A stretch of DNA of 64,000 nt from Treponema brennaborense DSM 12168 (lineage in GTDB: Bacteria; Spirochaetota; Spirochaetia; Treponematales; Treponemataceae). The stretch's first letter is position 1. The number at the start of each line of letters is the position of its first letter. Location: positions 682,001 to 746,000 of the forward strand of contig NC_015500.1 of the NCBI RefSeq assembly GCF_000212415.1. The letters are read 5' to 3'. The position numbers and the translations under genes are program-made. A model generated the notes under the pieces. That model searched no databases. It saw nothing but the letters and a program-made list of their open reading frames with translations, and was not told where the DNA came from. Of this stretch, positions 17,743-26,796 are shown one piece after another.

Positions 17743-19305
17743 ATGAATTTGAAACGATCCAGCGGTATTTTACTGCATCCTACATCGTTGCCCGAAACTC
17801 CGGGAATCGGAACTATCGGTAAACAAGCGTACCGTTTTATTGACTGGCTCAAAACGGCGAATCAGACGCTGTGGCAGATATTGCCGCTCGGGCCCACCGG
17901 ATACGGAGATTCCCCGTACGCGTCCTTTTCGACGTTTGCCGGAAATCCGTTGATGATCGATCTCGATATGCTCGCCGAACGCGGCTGGGCGGAACCGGCT
18001 GCCGTCGTGCCGCCCGATTATATAAAACGCTCCGGACCGATCGATTTCGGTTCCGTCGTGTGGTGGAAAATTCCGGTGCTGAAGGCGGCCGCAAACCGTT
18101 TCCTTGATGCGTCGTCGGTGCAGGATCGGGCGTCTTTCGAGGCATTTAAAAACGACAACGCCGCTTGGCTCGATAATTACAGCGTGTTCATGAGTATCAA
18201 AGAATTTTACGATGCCGAAGCGCAAAAAGAAAACCGATTCGGAGCGATGTGGAGCAATTATTGGCCTGAAAAACTCGCTTCGCGTGACGCCGCCGCAGTT
18301 TCCGAATGGCATTCATCCCACGTTCGTGAAGCCGAAGTGCATAAAGTCATTCAGTTTTTCTTCTTTACGCAGTGGTATGAACTCAAAGCCTACGCGAACG
18401 AGAACGGAATTTCGATTATCGGTGATATTCCGATATTCGTCGCCGCCGATTCGGCGGACGTTTGGGCGAACCAGCATCTGTTTCAGCTCGACAAAAGCGG
18501 TAAATCTTTGGCGGTCGCCGGCGTTCCGCCGGATTATTTCAGTGCAACCGGACAGTTGTGGGGCAATCCGCTGTACGACTGGGACGCGATGAAAAAGGAA
18601 CGCTATCATTGGTGGATTGAACGCATCAAGGCCATGAATTTGATGGTGGACTTTGTCCGTATCGATCATTTCCGCGGATTCGAGGCGTACTGGTCCGTTC
18701 CCGCGGGAGAGGCGACCGCCGTGAACGGTACTTGGAAAGCCGGTCCCGACCACGAGTTGTTTGAAGTGATTAAAAAGGAACTCGGCGACATTCCGATCAT
18801 CGCCGAAGATTTGGGACTTATCACGGAAGGCGTCCGTAAACTGCGCGACGATTTCGATTTGCCCGGTATGAAGATTCTGCAGTTCGCGTTCGATCTGAAC
18901 GAAGCGGGAAAAGACGGGTTCGTAAATCCGTTTCTGCCCCATATGTATACGCCGAATTGCGTCGTATACACCGGAACGCACGACAACGACACCATGCAGG
19001 GCTGGCTTGATAAGGCGTCCGATGCCGAAATCAAACTGATTTCCGAATATCTTGCGGGTCCCGGCACCGTACTGCCGCGTTCCGCGTTGTGTGAGGAACT
19101 CGTGCGCGCAGCGATAGCTTCCGTCGCAAAATTCGCCGTTATTCCGATGCAGGATATTTTTGCGATCGGGAGCGAAGGACGGATTAACGTGCCGTCCACT
19201 TCCGACGGTAAAAACTGGATATGGCGCATGGAGCCGTCGCTGTTCGACGACGGCGCGGCGCGTCGTTTGAAAGAAACGTGCAAGCTGTACGGCCGAAACG
19301 TCTAA
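17743..19305 (+). CDS. malQ: 4-alpha-glucanotransferase (amylomaltase)
   Basis: A 520-residue GH77 enzyme that transfers alpha-1,4-glucan segments between maltodextrins. The start at 17743 has AAGGGA upstream and gives the family N terminus (RSSGILLHPTSLP). Catalytic residues: nucleophile Asp in FVRIDHFRG, acid/base Glu in IIAEDLG, and the third acid in YTGTHDNDT. IGDIPIFVAADSADVW is also diagnostic. Cytosolic. The pseudouridine synthase gene follows after 11 bases, so the two are likely cotranscribed. Confidence 0.95.
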   Translation: MNLKRSSGILLHPTSLPETPGIGTIGKQAYRFIDWLKTANQTLWQILPLGPTGYGDSPYASFSTFAGNPLMIDLDMLAERGWAEPAAVVPPDYIKRSGPIDFGSVVWWKIPVLKAAANRFLDASSVQDRASFEAFKNDNAAWLDNYSVFMSIKEFYDAEAQKENRFGAMWSNYWPEKLASRDAAAVSEWHSSHVREAEVHKVIQFFFFTQWYELKAYANENGISIIGDIPIFVAADSADVWANQHLFQLDKSGKSLAVAGVPPDYFSATGQLWGNPLYDWDAMKKERYHWWIERIKAMNLMVDFVRIDHFRGFEAYWSVPAGEATAVNGTWKAGPDHELFEVIKKELGDIPIIAEDLGLITEGVRKLRDDFDLPGMKILQFAFDLNEAGKDGFVNPFLPHMYTPNCVVYTGTHDNDTMQGWLDKASDAEIKLISEYLAGPGTVLPRSALCEELVRAAIASVAKFAVIPMQDIFAIGSEGRINVPSTSDGKNWIWRMEPSLFDDGAARRLKETCKLYGRNV

Positions 19306-19316
19306 CGGAATCCGTA

Positions 19317-20051
19317 ATGCGCCGTTTTCCGTCCGCCCCGGCCGAGCCGTCCGTACCGGATTTCCGCCGGCTTTCGATATTATATGAAGACGCTTCCGTT
19401 GCCGTCGTATACAAGCCGGCGGGGTTGCTGTCCGTTTCGTATCCCGGCAGCACGGCCAAAACCGCGCTCGACGTGCTGTGCGATCTGATGCGGAAGCGCG
19501 GGCGGGTGTCCGCCCGCGTCCGCCCCGCCGTCGTGCACCGGCTTGACCGCGATACGTCCGGCGTGATGGTGTTCGCGCTTACCGCGCAAGCCAAAGCGCT
19601 GCTCATGGATGATTGGAACCGGCTCGTGACGGAACGACGGTACCGCGCGCTGGCGGAAAATCCTTCCGGCAAAATCGCTTTGGGCGACCGCGGCGTTATC
19701 GATTCGCCGCTGTCGTACAACGCGCAGCACCGCGCGTACGTTGCGAAAGGTGCCGGACGCCGCGAAAATGAGGCGGTGAGCGCGGTAACCCGGTATTCGG
19801 TCGTCAGGCGCGGAAGCCGGTACACGCTGTTTGAACTGGAACTTGAAACCGGCCGTAAAAATCAGATCCGCGCGCATTTGGCGTCCGAAGGATTCGTTAT
19901 TGCCGGCGACGGCTCCTATCGTGCAAAAAGCGATCCGTTCGGCAGACTGTGTCTGCACGCGCGGACGCTCGCGTTCACGCAGCCACTTACCGGAGAATCG
20001 CTTCGTTTTGAGATCCCGGAACCTCCCGAATGGGAAAAATTCTGCCGATAA
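19317..20051 (+). CDS. RluA family pseudouridine synthase
   Basis: A 244-residue enzyme converting uridine to pseudouridine in rRNA or tRNA. The catalytic motif VHRLDRDTSGVMVFA is intact, as are YKPAGLLSV, LETGRKNQIRAHL and LCLHARTLAFTQPLTG. No S4 domain is present, so it is the short RluA type; the target base is not predictable from here. The start is the ATG 11 bases after malQ; longer versions would overlap malQ with unrelated sequence. Confidence 0.9.
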   Translation: MRRFPSAPAEPSVPDFRRLSILYEDASVAVVYKPAGLLSVSYPGSTAKTALDVLCDLMRKRGRVSARVRPAVVHRLDRDTSGVMVFALTAQAKALLMDDWNRLVTERRYRALAENPSGKIALGDRGVIDSPLSYNAQHRAYVAKGAGRRENEAVSAVTRYSVVRRGSRYTLFELELETGRKNQIRAHLASEGFVIAGDGSYRAKSDPFGRLCLHARTLAFTQPLTGESLRFEIPEPPEWEKFCR

Positions 20052-20123
20052 CCGTAAAATTTAAGCCGCATACGGGGAATTTCCGTCGGAAAAGTGATTT
20101 TGTGCGATAATTTGTCCGGTCAT

Positions 20124-20166
20124 CTGTAACTTTAATATTTACAGTTTTATTATACTGGTATATGAT
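20124..20166 (+). promoter_or_regulatory. Probable promoter and inverted repeat upstream of the ccdA-tlpA fusion
   Basis: TTTACA (20138-20143), 17 bases, TATGAT (20161-20166). The inverted repeat CTGTAA (20124-20129) / TTACAG (20139-20144) overlaps the -35 box. Predicted leader about 85 bases; nothing else seen in 20052-20259. Confidence 0.45.
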
Positions 20167-20259
20167 TGACATAACCCGTGCAGACGCGGCGGAATCGCGG
20201 TGCGCTTTTACGTCGTTTTTATCGGGTTTTGAATCTGTAACGAATTCAGGAGGTTATCT

Positions 20260-21558
20260 ATGGGTTTAACTGTAGATACAGGCATTCCGGCATTTACCGT
20301 TTTCATACAGGGTTTGCTGAGTTTTTTTTCCCCCTGCGTGCTGCCGCTGATTCCGCTGTACGTCAGCTATCTTGCCGGCGGCGCTTTAACCAAAAATGAC
20401 GACGGTACGGTTGCGTATCCGCGCGGAAGGATTCTGGTGAATACGGTGTTCTTCATTTTGGGCATCAGTTTCGCGTTCTTTGCGCTCGGATTCGGTTTTA
20501 CGTCGCTGGGCCGTTTTTTTAGCGCGCATAAAATATGGTTTGCGCGCGTCAGCGGTATCATCATGATTCTGTTCGGTTTGTACCAAGTCGGTCTGTTCGG
20601 CCGCTCGAACGTGCTCGATCGGGAACGCCGGCTGCCGTTCAAGCTGAACGGAAAAACGGTCAATCCCGCGCTCGCCTTGCTGCTCGGTTTTACGTTCAGT
20701 TTCGCCTGGACGCCGTGCATCGGACCGGTGCTGAGCAGCGTTTTGCTGATGGCGTCTTCCGCAAAATCGGCCGGTTGGGGATTTACGCTGATCGGCGTGT
20801 ACACGCTCGGATTCGTTCTGCCGTTCCTTGCCGCTGGTATTTTTACCGGGGCAGTACTGAACTTTTTCAAAAAGTACCGCAAGGCGGTTTCGTATACGGT
20901 TAAAGTCGGCGGTGCACTGCTGATTGTCATGGGGGTGCTGACGCTTACCGGTTTTATGAACGGCGTTACCGGATATCTTTCATCCGCCGGTGCTAGAACC
21001 GCTCAGACCCAGCCGCAGGACGTTTCCGCTCGGAAAGCCGCCGACTCTCAGTCGGTTCCCGTGCGTGCGAATGCGGAAAGCGCTGCGGAAAAGAATCAGG
21101 CGGTTCCCGCGCCGGATTTTTCTCTCACCGATCAGTTCGGCACGGTTCACCGGCTTTCCGATTACAAGGGCAAAACGGTTTTCCTGAACTTTTGGGCAAC
21201 CTGGTGCCCGCCGTGTCAGGGGGAAATGCCGGACATTCAGAAATTGTATGAAAAATACGGAAAGAACACCGGAGACTTGATCGTTTTGGGAGTTGCGAAT
21301 CCGAAATCGGAAGGGTATCCGTACGCACAGGATAAAAGCGTTTCCGAAGTCGCGCGGTTTTTGTCAGACCGGAATCTGACGTTTCCCGTCGTGATGGATT
21401 TGGACGGCAGCGTGTTCTCCGGCTACGGAATCACCGCGTTTCCCACGACGTTTATGATAGACGACGGCGGAAACGTGTTCGGCTACGTGCCGGGCGCGCT
21501 GACCGGAGCGATCATGGAAAGCATCGTTCAGCAGACGATAACGAAAAATCGCCTGTAA
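20260..21558 (+). CDS. CcdA-TlpA fusion: membrane thiol transporter joined to a periplasmic thioredoxin domain
   Basis: A 432-residue protein behind AGGAGG. Residues 1-240 are the six-helix CcdA/DsbD-gamma type electron carrier, with redox cysteines in FFSPCVLPLIPLY and AWTPCIGPVLSS. A Gln/Ala/Ser-rich linker (about 245-290) leads to a TlpA/ResA-like thioredoxin domain with active site WCPPC (about 315) and the cis-Pro loop ITAFPTTFMIDDGG. CcdA passes electrons from cytosolic thioredoxin across the membrane; here the likely acceptor is built in, giving a self-contained reductase for extracytoplasmic disulfides or cytochrome-type substrates. No other redox gene is adjacent. Confidence 0.9.
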   Translation: MGLTVDTGIPAFTVFIQGLLSFFSPCVLPLIPLYVSYLAGGALTKNDDGTVAYPRGRILVNTVFFILGISFAFFALGFGFTSLGRFFSAHKIWFARVSGIIMILFGLYQVGLFGRSNVLDRERRLPFKLNGKTVNPALALLLGFTFSFAWTPCIGPVLSSVLLMASSAKSAGWGFTLIGVYTLGFVLPFLAAGIFTGAVLNFFKKYRKAVSYTVKVGGALLIVMGVLTLTGFMNGVTGYLSSAGARTAQTQPQDVSARKAADSQSVPVRANAESAAEKNQAVPAPDFSLTDQFGTVHRLSDYKGKTVFLNFWATWCPPCQGEMPDIQKLYEKYGKNTGDLIVLGVANPKSEGYPYAQDKSVSEVARFLSDRNLTFPVVMDLDGSVFSGYGITAFPTTFMIDDGGNVFGYVPGALTGAIMESIVQQTITKNRL

Positions 21559-21572
21559 CGACGAGACTTTGA

Positions 21573-21627
21573 CAAAAAAATCCGGCCGTATCCGCGGGAC
21601 GTTTCCGTCTTGCCGCCTGCGGCCGGA
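21573..21627 (-). terminator. Terminator of the minus-strand membrane protein gene
   Basis: TCCGGCCG (21581-21588) pairs with CGGCCGGA (21620-21627). Read on the minus strand the stem is followed by seven T (21574-21580). It lies between convergent genes and may also slow the plus-strand transcript. Confidence 0.6.
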
Positions 21628-21647
21628 ATTTCGGGCTGAAACGCCGA

Positions 21648-22406
21648 TCATTTCCACGGAAAGATAAAACTTTTGAACGATCGCGGTCCGAGCGTGTCCT
21701 GATCTTCGGCGATAAGTTCGCCCCAGGGAACGTGTTTGCGTTCTTTTGCGGACAGATCGGGATTTTCTTCCAGCCAATCGTATTTATACAGCCGCAGCCG
21801 CAATCCGTTCGTATGCGCGAGCAGAATGCCGGCGAATCCGGGCATCATGAAGAAAAGGAAAATCGACAGTGCAAGCAGAAGTATCGAATAAATGAACATG
21901 AACAGTGAAAATCCGGGATTATCGAAGAAAATGATAAACGATTTTTTCAGGCATTTGCGGAAATTATCTTTCAGCAACGATCTGATCGGAATGAACCACT
22001 GCAGCGCCATCGCGCAGACGAGCAAAAACCAAAACACGAGCGCGGCCAAAAACAAGCCGAACAGCGACTGCATTCCCATATAGAACGGAATACCGAAAAA
22101 ACCGAGCAAAAACAGCACGGCGACGATCAGCGCGAACAATACGCCGTCTTTCCAGACTTTGGGAAATTCGGCGAAGTATTCTTTGAGCGAAGCGGACTTG
22201 AAATCGGCAATGCGCGCCGCGTTGTTGCCGAAAGCGAACAGGGCGACGGACAATGCGGCGACTCCGATTATCTGCAGGGCGATGCCGAGCGGCGCCGTTA
22301 TCAGAATGGAAACGACGGCGACGGTCAGCACGATGTTCGGAACGAACAGCGACAGCATGCTGTCCCAGCCGTCGCAAAAATTCTTTTTGATAAAAAACCA
22401 GATCAT
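21648..22406 (-). CDS. Polytopic membrane protein of unknown function
   Basis: A 252-residue protein starting MIWFFIKKNFCDGWDSML, with about five to six hydrophobic segments (NIVLTVAVVSILITAPLGIA, VLFALIVAVLFLLGFFGIP, LFLAALVFWFLLVCAMALQW, LFMFIYSILLLALSIFLFF) and a soluble acidic tail. The arrangement resembles the DUF4013/DUF6159-like integral proteins but I cannot assign a family. Starts six bases after a -10 box, divergent from marR. Confidence 0.75.
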   Translation of the reverse strand: MIWFFIKKNFCDGWDSMLSLFVPNIVLTVAVVSILITAPLGIALQIIGVAALSVALFAFGNNAARIADFKSASLKEYFAEFPKVWKDGVLFALIVAVLFLLGFFGIPFYMGMQSLFGLFLAALVFWFLLVCAMALQWFIPIRSLLKDNFRKCLKKSFIIFFDNPGFSLFMFIYSILLLALSIFLFFMMPGFAGILLAHTNGLRLRLYKYDWLEENPDLSAKERKHVPWGELIAEDQDTLGPRSFKSFIFPWK

Positions 22407-22441
22407 ACGTATACTGTATAGAATCTTTTCCGCATAGTCAA
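22407..22441 (-). promoter_or_regulatory. Leaderless-type promoter of the membrane protein gene
   Basis: Minus strand: TTGACT (22436-22441), 17 bases, TACAGT (22413-22418), six bases, ATG. One of the best -35 boxes of this class. Confidence 0.7.
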
Positions 22442-22484
22442 TGATCCGTGCGGCTGTTCCGCACACAAGACGGCTTTTCTATGC

Positions 22485-22496
22485 TATACTGGACGC
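22485..22496 (+). promoter_or_regulatory. -10 box of marR, leaderless spacing
   Basis: TATACT (22485-22490) then six bases to the ATG at 22497. No convincing -35 hexamer (CACACA at 17 bases), so the promoter may be weak or helped by another factor. Confidence 0.5.
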
Positions 22497-22952
22497 ATGG
22501 CATGGACGGATACTTCTTCTATTACGGCACTCATATCGCAGATTCATTCGGCGGCTTCTTCTTTCTTAAAAGCCAGACTGCAATCGTACGGGCTTCCCGA
22601 TATGTCGTCGTCTCACGGAAACATTCTGTTCCGCCTTTCCCAGTCGGAATGTCTGACGATGGGCGAACTGGCGCAGCTGGTGAACCGGGACAAATCGACG
22701 GTAACCGTGCTCGTGCGAAAACTGGAAAGCGCAGGCTACGTGTGCCGTGAAAGCGCGGAAGCCGACAACCGCGTTACGTATATCCGGCTTTCCGCTACCG
22801 GCCGCGAATACACCGATAAAATGGCACAGATTTCAAAAGAGCTGATCGGCACGTGTTACGAAGGGTTTTCGGAAGACGAAAAAGCTGCGGTATTCACTCT
22901 GCTGCGGCGGATTGCGCTGAATTTCGAGTCTTCGGAAACGTGCAGCCGATAA
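22497..22952 (+). CDS. MarR family transcriptional regulator
   Basis: A 151-residue winged-helix protein. The DNA-binding part is clear: LTMGELAQLVNRDKSTVTVL followed by RKLESAGYVCRESAEADNR and VTYIRLSATGREY (wing). N- and C-terminal helices form the MarR dimer interface. MarR proteins bind 16-22 bp palindromes and release them on binding small ligands. A perfect 22 bp palindrome sits 32 bases after this gene, inside the promoter of the transporter operon, so repression of that operon is the obvious guess. Whether the regulator also controls itself is unclear: no similar palindrome precedes it. Confidence 0.92.
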   Translation: MAWTDTSSITALISQIHSAASSFLKARLQSYGLPDMSSSHGNILFRLSQSECLTMGELAQLVNRDKSTVTVLVRKLESAGYVCRESAEADNRVTYIRLSATGREYTDKMAQISKELIGTCYEGFSEDEKAAVFTLLRRIALNFESSETCSR

Positions 22953-22979
22953 AAATCCGGCTCGAAACGCACGAACGTC

Positions 22980-23008
22980 TTGACAATAGTTTTATATAAA
23001 ACTATTAT
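22980..23008 (+). promoter_or_regulatory. Promoter and 22 bp palindromic operator of the BMP-ABC operon
   Basis: TTGACA (22980-22985), 17 bases, TATTAT (23003-23008). The spacer is filled by a perfect palindrome, AATAGTTTTAT followed directly by ATAAAACTATT (22985-23006), overlapping the last base of -35 and the first four of -10. A protein bound there would exclude RNA polymerase. Confidence 0.8.
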
Positions 23009-23073
23009 AGGGAACGACAGACGAGAACCGGTGTGCACTGCGTGCCGGCAATTCGTGTGCAGAGGAGTCTCAG

Positions 23074-24150
23074 ATGAAAAAAAATCCGTTTCCGGCCGGC
23101 TGGTTGCTGCCGTGTGCCGCCGCCATTGCCGCCGCGTTAATCCTTTTATCCGCCTGTTCCGCGCGGCAGGAAAAAGCGGCGCCGGGTATCGCCGTTTTCG
23201 TTCCCGGAATAATAGAAGACAGTCCGGTTTACGACATGCTGGTGCAGGGTGTCCGCGCCGCCGTAGACGCGTACAATGAAACCGAAAGCGCAAAAGACCG
23301 CGCGCCGGTCGAACTTTCGGTGCTGGAAGCCGGAACGAATCAGGCGGAGTGGGGCAATAAACTGACCGCGCTCGCGGCGTCCGGAAAGTACGGCGTGATC
23401 GTCTCGTCGAATCCGTCTCTGCCGGAGATCGCCGCGCCGCTGACGGCGCAGTTTCCCGATCAGCGCTTTATCATTCTCGACGCGTTTTACGAAGGAAACG
23501 ACCGCATCGCGACCGTCCGCTACAATCAGCGCGAACAGGCGTATCTGACCGGCTACATTGCCGCACTGATTTCCGCCGCGCCCGCTTCCGAAATGCGGTT
23601 TGCGAACGCTGCCCGTAAAATCGGCTTTATTGCGGCGCAGGAGTATCCGGTTATGAATACGATTCTGCTCCCGTCGTTTACCGAAGGCGCTCAGGCTGCC
23701 GTTCCCGGCACGGAAGTGGATTTTCGCGTCGTGGGCAACTGGTACGATGCGTCCAAAGGTGCCGAGCTGGCCAAAGCGCTGTATAAAAGCGGCGCGGACG
23801 TCGTACTGCCGATTTGCGGCGGAGCCTCACAAGGCGTCATCGCGGCGGCGAAAGAACTCGGTTTTTATATCACCTGGTTCGACGACAACGGTTTTGCAAA
23901 AGCGCCCGGTTATATCGTTTCCAGTTCGGTTATGGCGCAAAAACGCATGGCGCAGGAAGTTACCGCCGCGTATTTGGACGGAACGGTCGAGTTCGGCAGC
24001 GCGCGGACCGTCGGTATTGAAGACGGATACATCGACTTTGAGCAAAACGATCCGCAGTACGTTGAAACGGTTTCCGAACCGATCCGTACCCGTATGGCGG
24101 CGGTGGTTGATCAGATAAAAAGCGGTGCGCTGCTGCTGCCGTCTCCGTAA
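23074..24150 (+). CDS. BMP-family substrate-binding lipoprotein (RfuA- or PnrA-like)
   Basis: A 358-residue lipoprotein, lipobox LLSAC (Cys28), behind AGAGGAG. The Bmp fold is seen in IAVFVPGIIEDSPVYDMLVQ, the SNPSLPEIAAPLTAQFPDQR segment, YNQREQAYLTGYIAAL and GADVVLPICGGASQGVIAAA. Characterised treponemal relatives bind purine nucleosides (PnrA) or riboflavin (RfuA). The sequence lacks the KSFN motif common in nucleoside binders and has SPVY instead, which leans toward the RfuA side, but this is inference. First gene of a four-gene transporter operon. Confidence 0.85.
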   Translation: MKKNPFPAGWLLPCAAAIAAALILLSACSARQEKAAPGIAVFVPGIIEDSPVYDMLVQGVRAAVDAYNETESAKDRAPVELSVLEAGTNQAEWGNKLTALAASGKYGVIVSSNPSLPEIAAPLTAQFPDQRFIILDAFYEGNDRIATVRYNQREQAYLTGYIAALISAAPASEMRFANAARKIGFIAAQEYPVMNTILLPSFTEGAQAAVPGTEVDFRVVGNWYDASKGAELAKALYKSGADVVLPICGGASQGVIAAAKELGFYITWFDDNGFAKAPGYIVSSSVMAQKRMAQEVTAAYLDGTVEFGSARTVGIEDGYIDFEQNDPQYVETVSEPIRTRMAAVVDQIKSGALLLPSP

Positions 24151-24177
24151 TGGAGCGAGCCGACGGCGTGCCGGACG

Positions 24178-25737
24178 ATGGGTATGAAAGAAATTGCGTT
24201 TGACCGTGTTACGAAACAGTTTGCCTCGAAAAAAGCGCTCGACGACGTGACGCTTTCATTTTCCGCCGGTTCCGTTCACGCGCTGCTCGGAGAAAACGGC
24301 GCGGGAAAGTCGACGCTTGCGGCGCTTCTCAGCGGAGCCGCCGAGCCGTCGTCCGGCTGCATAAAAATAGACGGTGTGCCCGTCGTGTTCCGCTCACCGC
24401 GCGACAGCGCGGCAGCCGGGATCGCGATGGTGCATCAGCGCCCGCTGCTTGCGGACGAACTGTCGGTATGGGAAAACGTCATACTCGGCGCCGAACCGCT
24501 GCACGGGCCGGCTGCCGCGGGTATCCTGAACAAACGCGCTGCTGCGGAACGCATCGGAAGGCTGCGCGCGCGATTCGAGATATCGGTTCCGCTTGATCCG
24601 GATTCGGCCGTTTCAGACCTGAGCGCGGACGCCGTTTTTTACACGGCGCTGCTCGCCGCCCTTTTTCGGGAACCGCAGCTGCTGATTCTGGACGAACCGT
24701 CGGCGGCGCTCGACGATACGAGCCGGAATCTCCTATACGCGTGTCTTTCGGCCGAAGCGGCGCGCGGAACCGGAATCATCGTGATCACGCACAATTTGCG
24801 GGAAGCCGTGTTGCACGCCGATTCGATAACGGTGCTTAAAAAAGGCCGGCTTTCCGCCGAATTCGACAACTCGCGGCGCACCGTTTCTGCCGCCGACATT
24901 TTGCCGCATCTGTTCGCGTCCGCCGGGTCCGGTGTTTCCGCTGGGTCCGGTGTTTCCGCCGGGTCCGGTGTTTCCGGCAGTGCGGCGGTTCCGGGCAGTG
25001 CGGCAGATTCCGTCGGCACGACTATGCCGCCGGTTTTCCTTTCGACGCCGGTCGCGGCGGTTCCGCGGCTGACGATCACGGAACTGTCGGCCCGCCCGCG
25101 CGCTGCCGCAGCGCTGTTCGGCGTGTCGTTCCGGGTAGCCGCCGGCCGTATGACGGTTATCGCCGGTCAGCGGGAGAGCGGCATGGAAACGCTTGAAAAC
25201 TGTATCACCGGCGCGCGCCGCGTTCCGTGCAGCGGCACGTATTCGTTCGGCGGCGGTGCCGCCGTTCCGTTCAAAAAGAAACGCCTTTCGGCTGCACTGC
25301 TCAGAAAGCGACGGGCGGGTATCGTTCCGTTCGATCGGACGTTCGGCGCGTCGAATCCGGGGCTGACGGTTGCGCAGGTTGCCGGCATATACGAAGCGCC
25401 CGCGAACGTTACGGCGTTTGCCGAAAAACTTATCCGTGAAACGGGGATATCCATAAAAGCGTCGGAACCCGCGGCCAATCTTTCCGGCGGAATGCTGCAG
25501 CGTCTGATTTTGGCGCGTGAACTTTACTATAAACCGGAACTGCTCGTGCTATCCGAGCCGTTTCAAGGACTCGACACGCCTTCTTCCGTCGGATTGGCCG
25601 AATTGCTTCAGTCCGTTTGCCGTTCCGGCGCGGCGATTCTGGTGCTGACGTCCGACGCGTCGTTTTTATCCGAGTATGAAACCGATTCGTACGTACTTGC
25701 GGGCGGTAAATTGTATAAAGGCGGTTCGCTTCTATGA
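24178..25737 (+). CDS. ABC transporter ATPase, tandem domains with one consensus ATP site
   Basis: A 519-residue fused ATPase. Domain 1 has intact Walker [10 protein letters not shown] (about 38), Walker B LLILDEP and H-loop ITHN, but its signature is LSADA. Domain 2 has degenerate Walker A ([10 protein letters not shown]), canonical signature [15 protein letters not shown] and no H-loop His (LTSDA). Pairing domain 1 Walker A with domain 2 signature gives one good site; the other site is degenerate. The interdomain linker contains three AGSGVS repeats. It energises uptake through the two permeases that follow. No clear ribosome-binding site; 27 bases after the lipoprotein gene. Confidence 0.9.
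   Translation: MGMKEIAFDRVTKQFASKKALDDVTLSFSAGSVHALLGENGAGKSTLAALLSGAAEPSSGCIKIDGVPVVFRSPRDSAAAGIAMVHQRPLLADELSVWENVILGAEPLHGPAAAGILNKRAAAERIGRLRARFEISVPLDPDSAVSDLSADAVFYTALLAALFREPQLLILDEPSAALDDTSRNLLYACLSAEAARGTGIIVITHNLREAVLHADSITVLKKGRLSAEFDNSRRTVSAADILPHLFASAGSGVSAGSGVSAGSGVSGSAAVPGSAADSVGTTMPPVFLSTPVAAVPRLTITELSARPRAAAALFGVSFRVAAGRMTVIAGQRESGMETLENCITGARRVPCSGTYSFGGGAAVPFKKKRLSAALLRKRRAGIVPFDRTFGASNPGLTVAQVAGIYEAPANVTAFAEKLIRETGISIKASEPAANLSGGMLQRLILARELYYKPELLVLSEPFQGLDTPSSVGLAELLQSVCRSGAAILVLTSDASFLSEYETDSYVLAGGKLYKGGSLL
24922..24975 (+). repeat. 18 bp tandem repeat in the ATPase linker
   Basis: Three units at 24922, 24940 and 24958, consensus GCCGGGTCCGGTGTTTCC, encoding AGSGVS three times. 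One base differs (C/T). Confidence 0.85.
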
Positions 25738-26795
25738 TTCATCCTTTCGATCTGCGGCGAAAATTCGTGCGTTCGGTGCTGACGCCGCTTTCTTCCAGCC
25801 TGATCGCGCTTGCGGCCGGAATAGCCGTGTCGCTGGCGATGCTGCTTTTTTTCAGCGGACAGCCGGTTTCGGCTGCGGTCGATTTTTTTACCGGCCCGTT
25901 TGCGTCCCGTTTTTACGTGGGAACGCTGCTGAACACGGCGTCTTTGCTGATGTGGGCCGGCGTCGGCGCGGGAATCGCGATTGCTTCGGGTAATCTGAAT
26001 TTGGGCGGTGAAGGGCAGATTTATCTTGCGGGTTTTATCACGGCCGTCGTCCTCTCTAAAGGAAGCGGAATCGTACCGCCTTTTCTGCTGCTGCCGATCG
26101 CCGGTTTTACGGCGTGCGCGGCCGCGGCGGTCTGCGCCGGCGTTGCAGCGTTGTTCAAGCAATTCCGCGGCAGCAGCGAACTGCTGGTGTCGTTTCTCGT
26201 TTCGGCAGTAACGATTCCGATCGTCGACGCGGCGATTGCCGGACCGTTCCGCGATACGGCGCGGAATCTGCTTGCAACGCCGCCGGTTCCCGCTGAATTC
26301 CGTCTTGAACGGATATTGCCGCCGTCTCCGCTGACGGTTTCCTTTTTTGCCGCCGCCGCGTTTTGCCTTGTTTCGGCGTGCGTTCTGTATCGAACCCGCG
26401 CGGGACGGGCCGTTCGGGTGTGCGGTGCGGCGCCGCAGTTCGCACAGTACGCGGGGTATTCGCTTGCGGCGCATTCGTTCGGCGCGTTGTGCCTGTCCGG
26501 AGCGTGTCACGGATTGACCGGTTTCTTTGCCGTCGTCGGAACGTATTATACGTGCCACAGCGGATTTTACGCCGGTATGGGATGGAACGCGCTTTCGTGC
26601 GCGCTTATCGCACGGTCGAATCCCGCGGCGGTCATACCGTCGGCGCTGCTTTTGTCGTGGATTTTTACGGCGGCGGACCGTTCGGCGATGATGTACGATT
26701 TTCCGTTCGATATGACCGGCTTGATTCAAGCCGCCGTACTGTTTTGTATTTCGGCCCGTTTCGTCGGCGCCGCCAAGCGAGCGAGGAGCGCCTGA
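25734..26795 (+). CDS. ABC transporter permease, BMP/nucleoside-riboflavin type (subunit 1)
   Basis: A 353-residue permease of the branched-chain/ribose/BMP family, ATGA overlap with the ATPase gene. About eight hydrophobic segments; the diagnostic NTASLLMWAGVGAGIAIASGNLNLGGEGQ follows the first helix pair. The C-terminal half has LSGACHGLTGFFAVVGTYYT and GMGWNALSCALIARSNPAAV, both typical of this family. Partner of the next permease. Confidence 0.88.
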   Translation: MIHPFDLRRKFVRSVLTPLSSSLIALAAGIAVSLAMLLFFSGQPVSAAVDFFTGPFASRFYVGTLLNTASLLMWAGVGAGIAIASGNLNLGGEGQIYLAGFITAVVLSKGSGIVPPFLLLPIAGFTACAAAAVCAGVAALFKQFRGSSELLVSFLVSAVTIPIVDAAIAGPFRDTARNLLATPPVPAEFRLERILPPSPLTVSFFAAAAFCLVSACVLYRTRAGRAVRVCGAAPQFAQYAGYSLAAHSFGALCLSGACHGLTGFFAVVGTYYTCHSGFYAGMGWNALSCALIARSNPAAVIPSALLLSWIFTAADRSAMMYDFPFDMTGLIQAAVLFCISARFVGAAKRARSA

Positions 26796-26796
26796 T

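Noticed and set aside
23009-23073. Riboswitch (flavin or purine) in the transporter leader
   Set aside because: Only about 60 bases, without the conserved cores of FMN or purine riboswitches.
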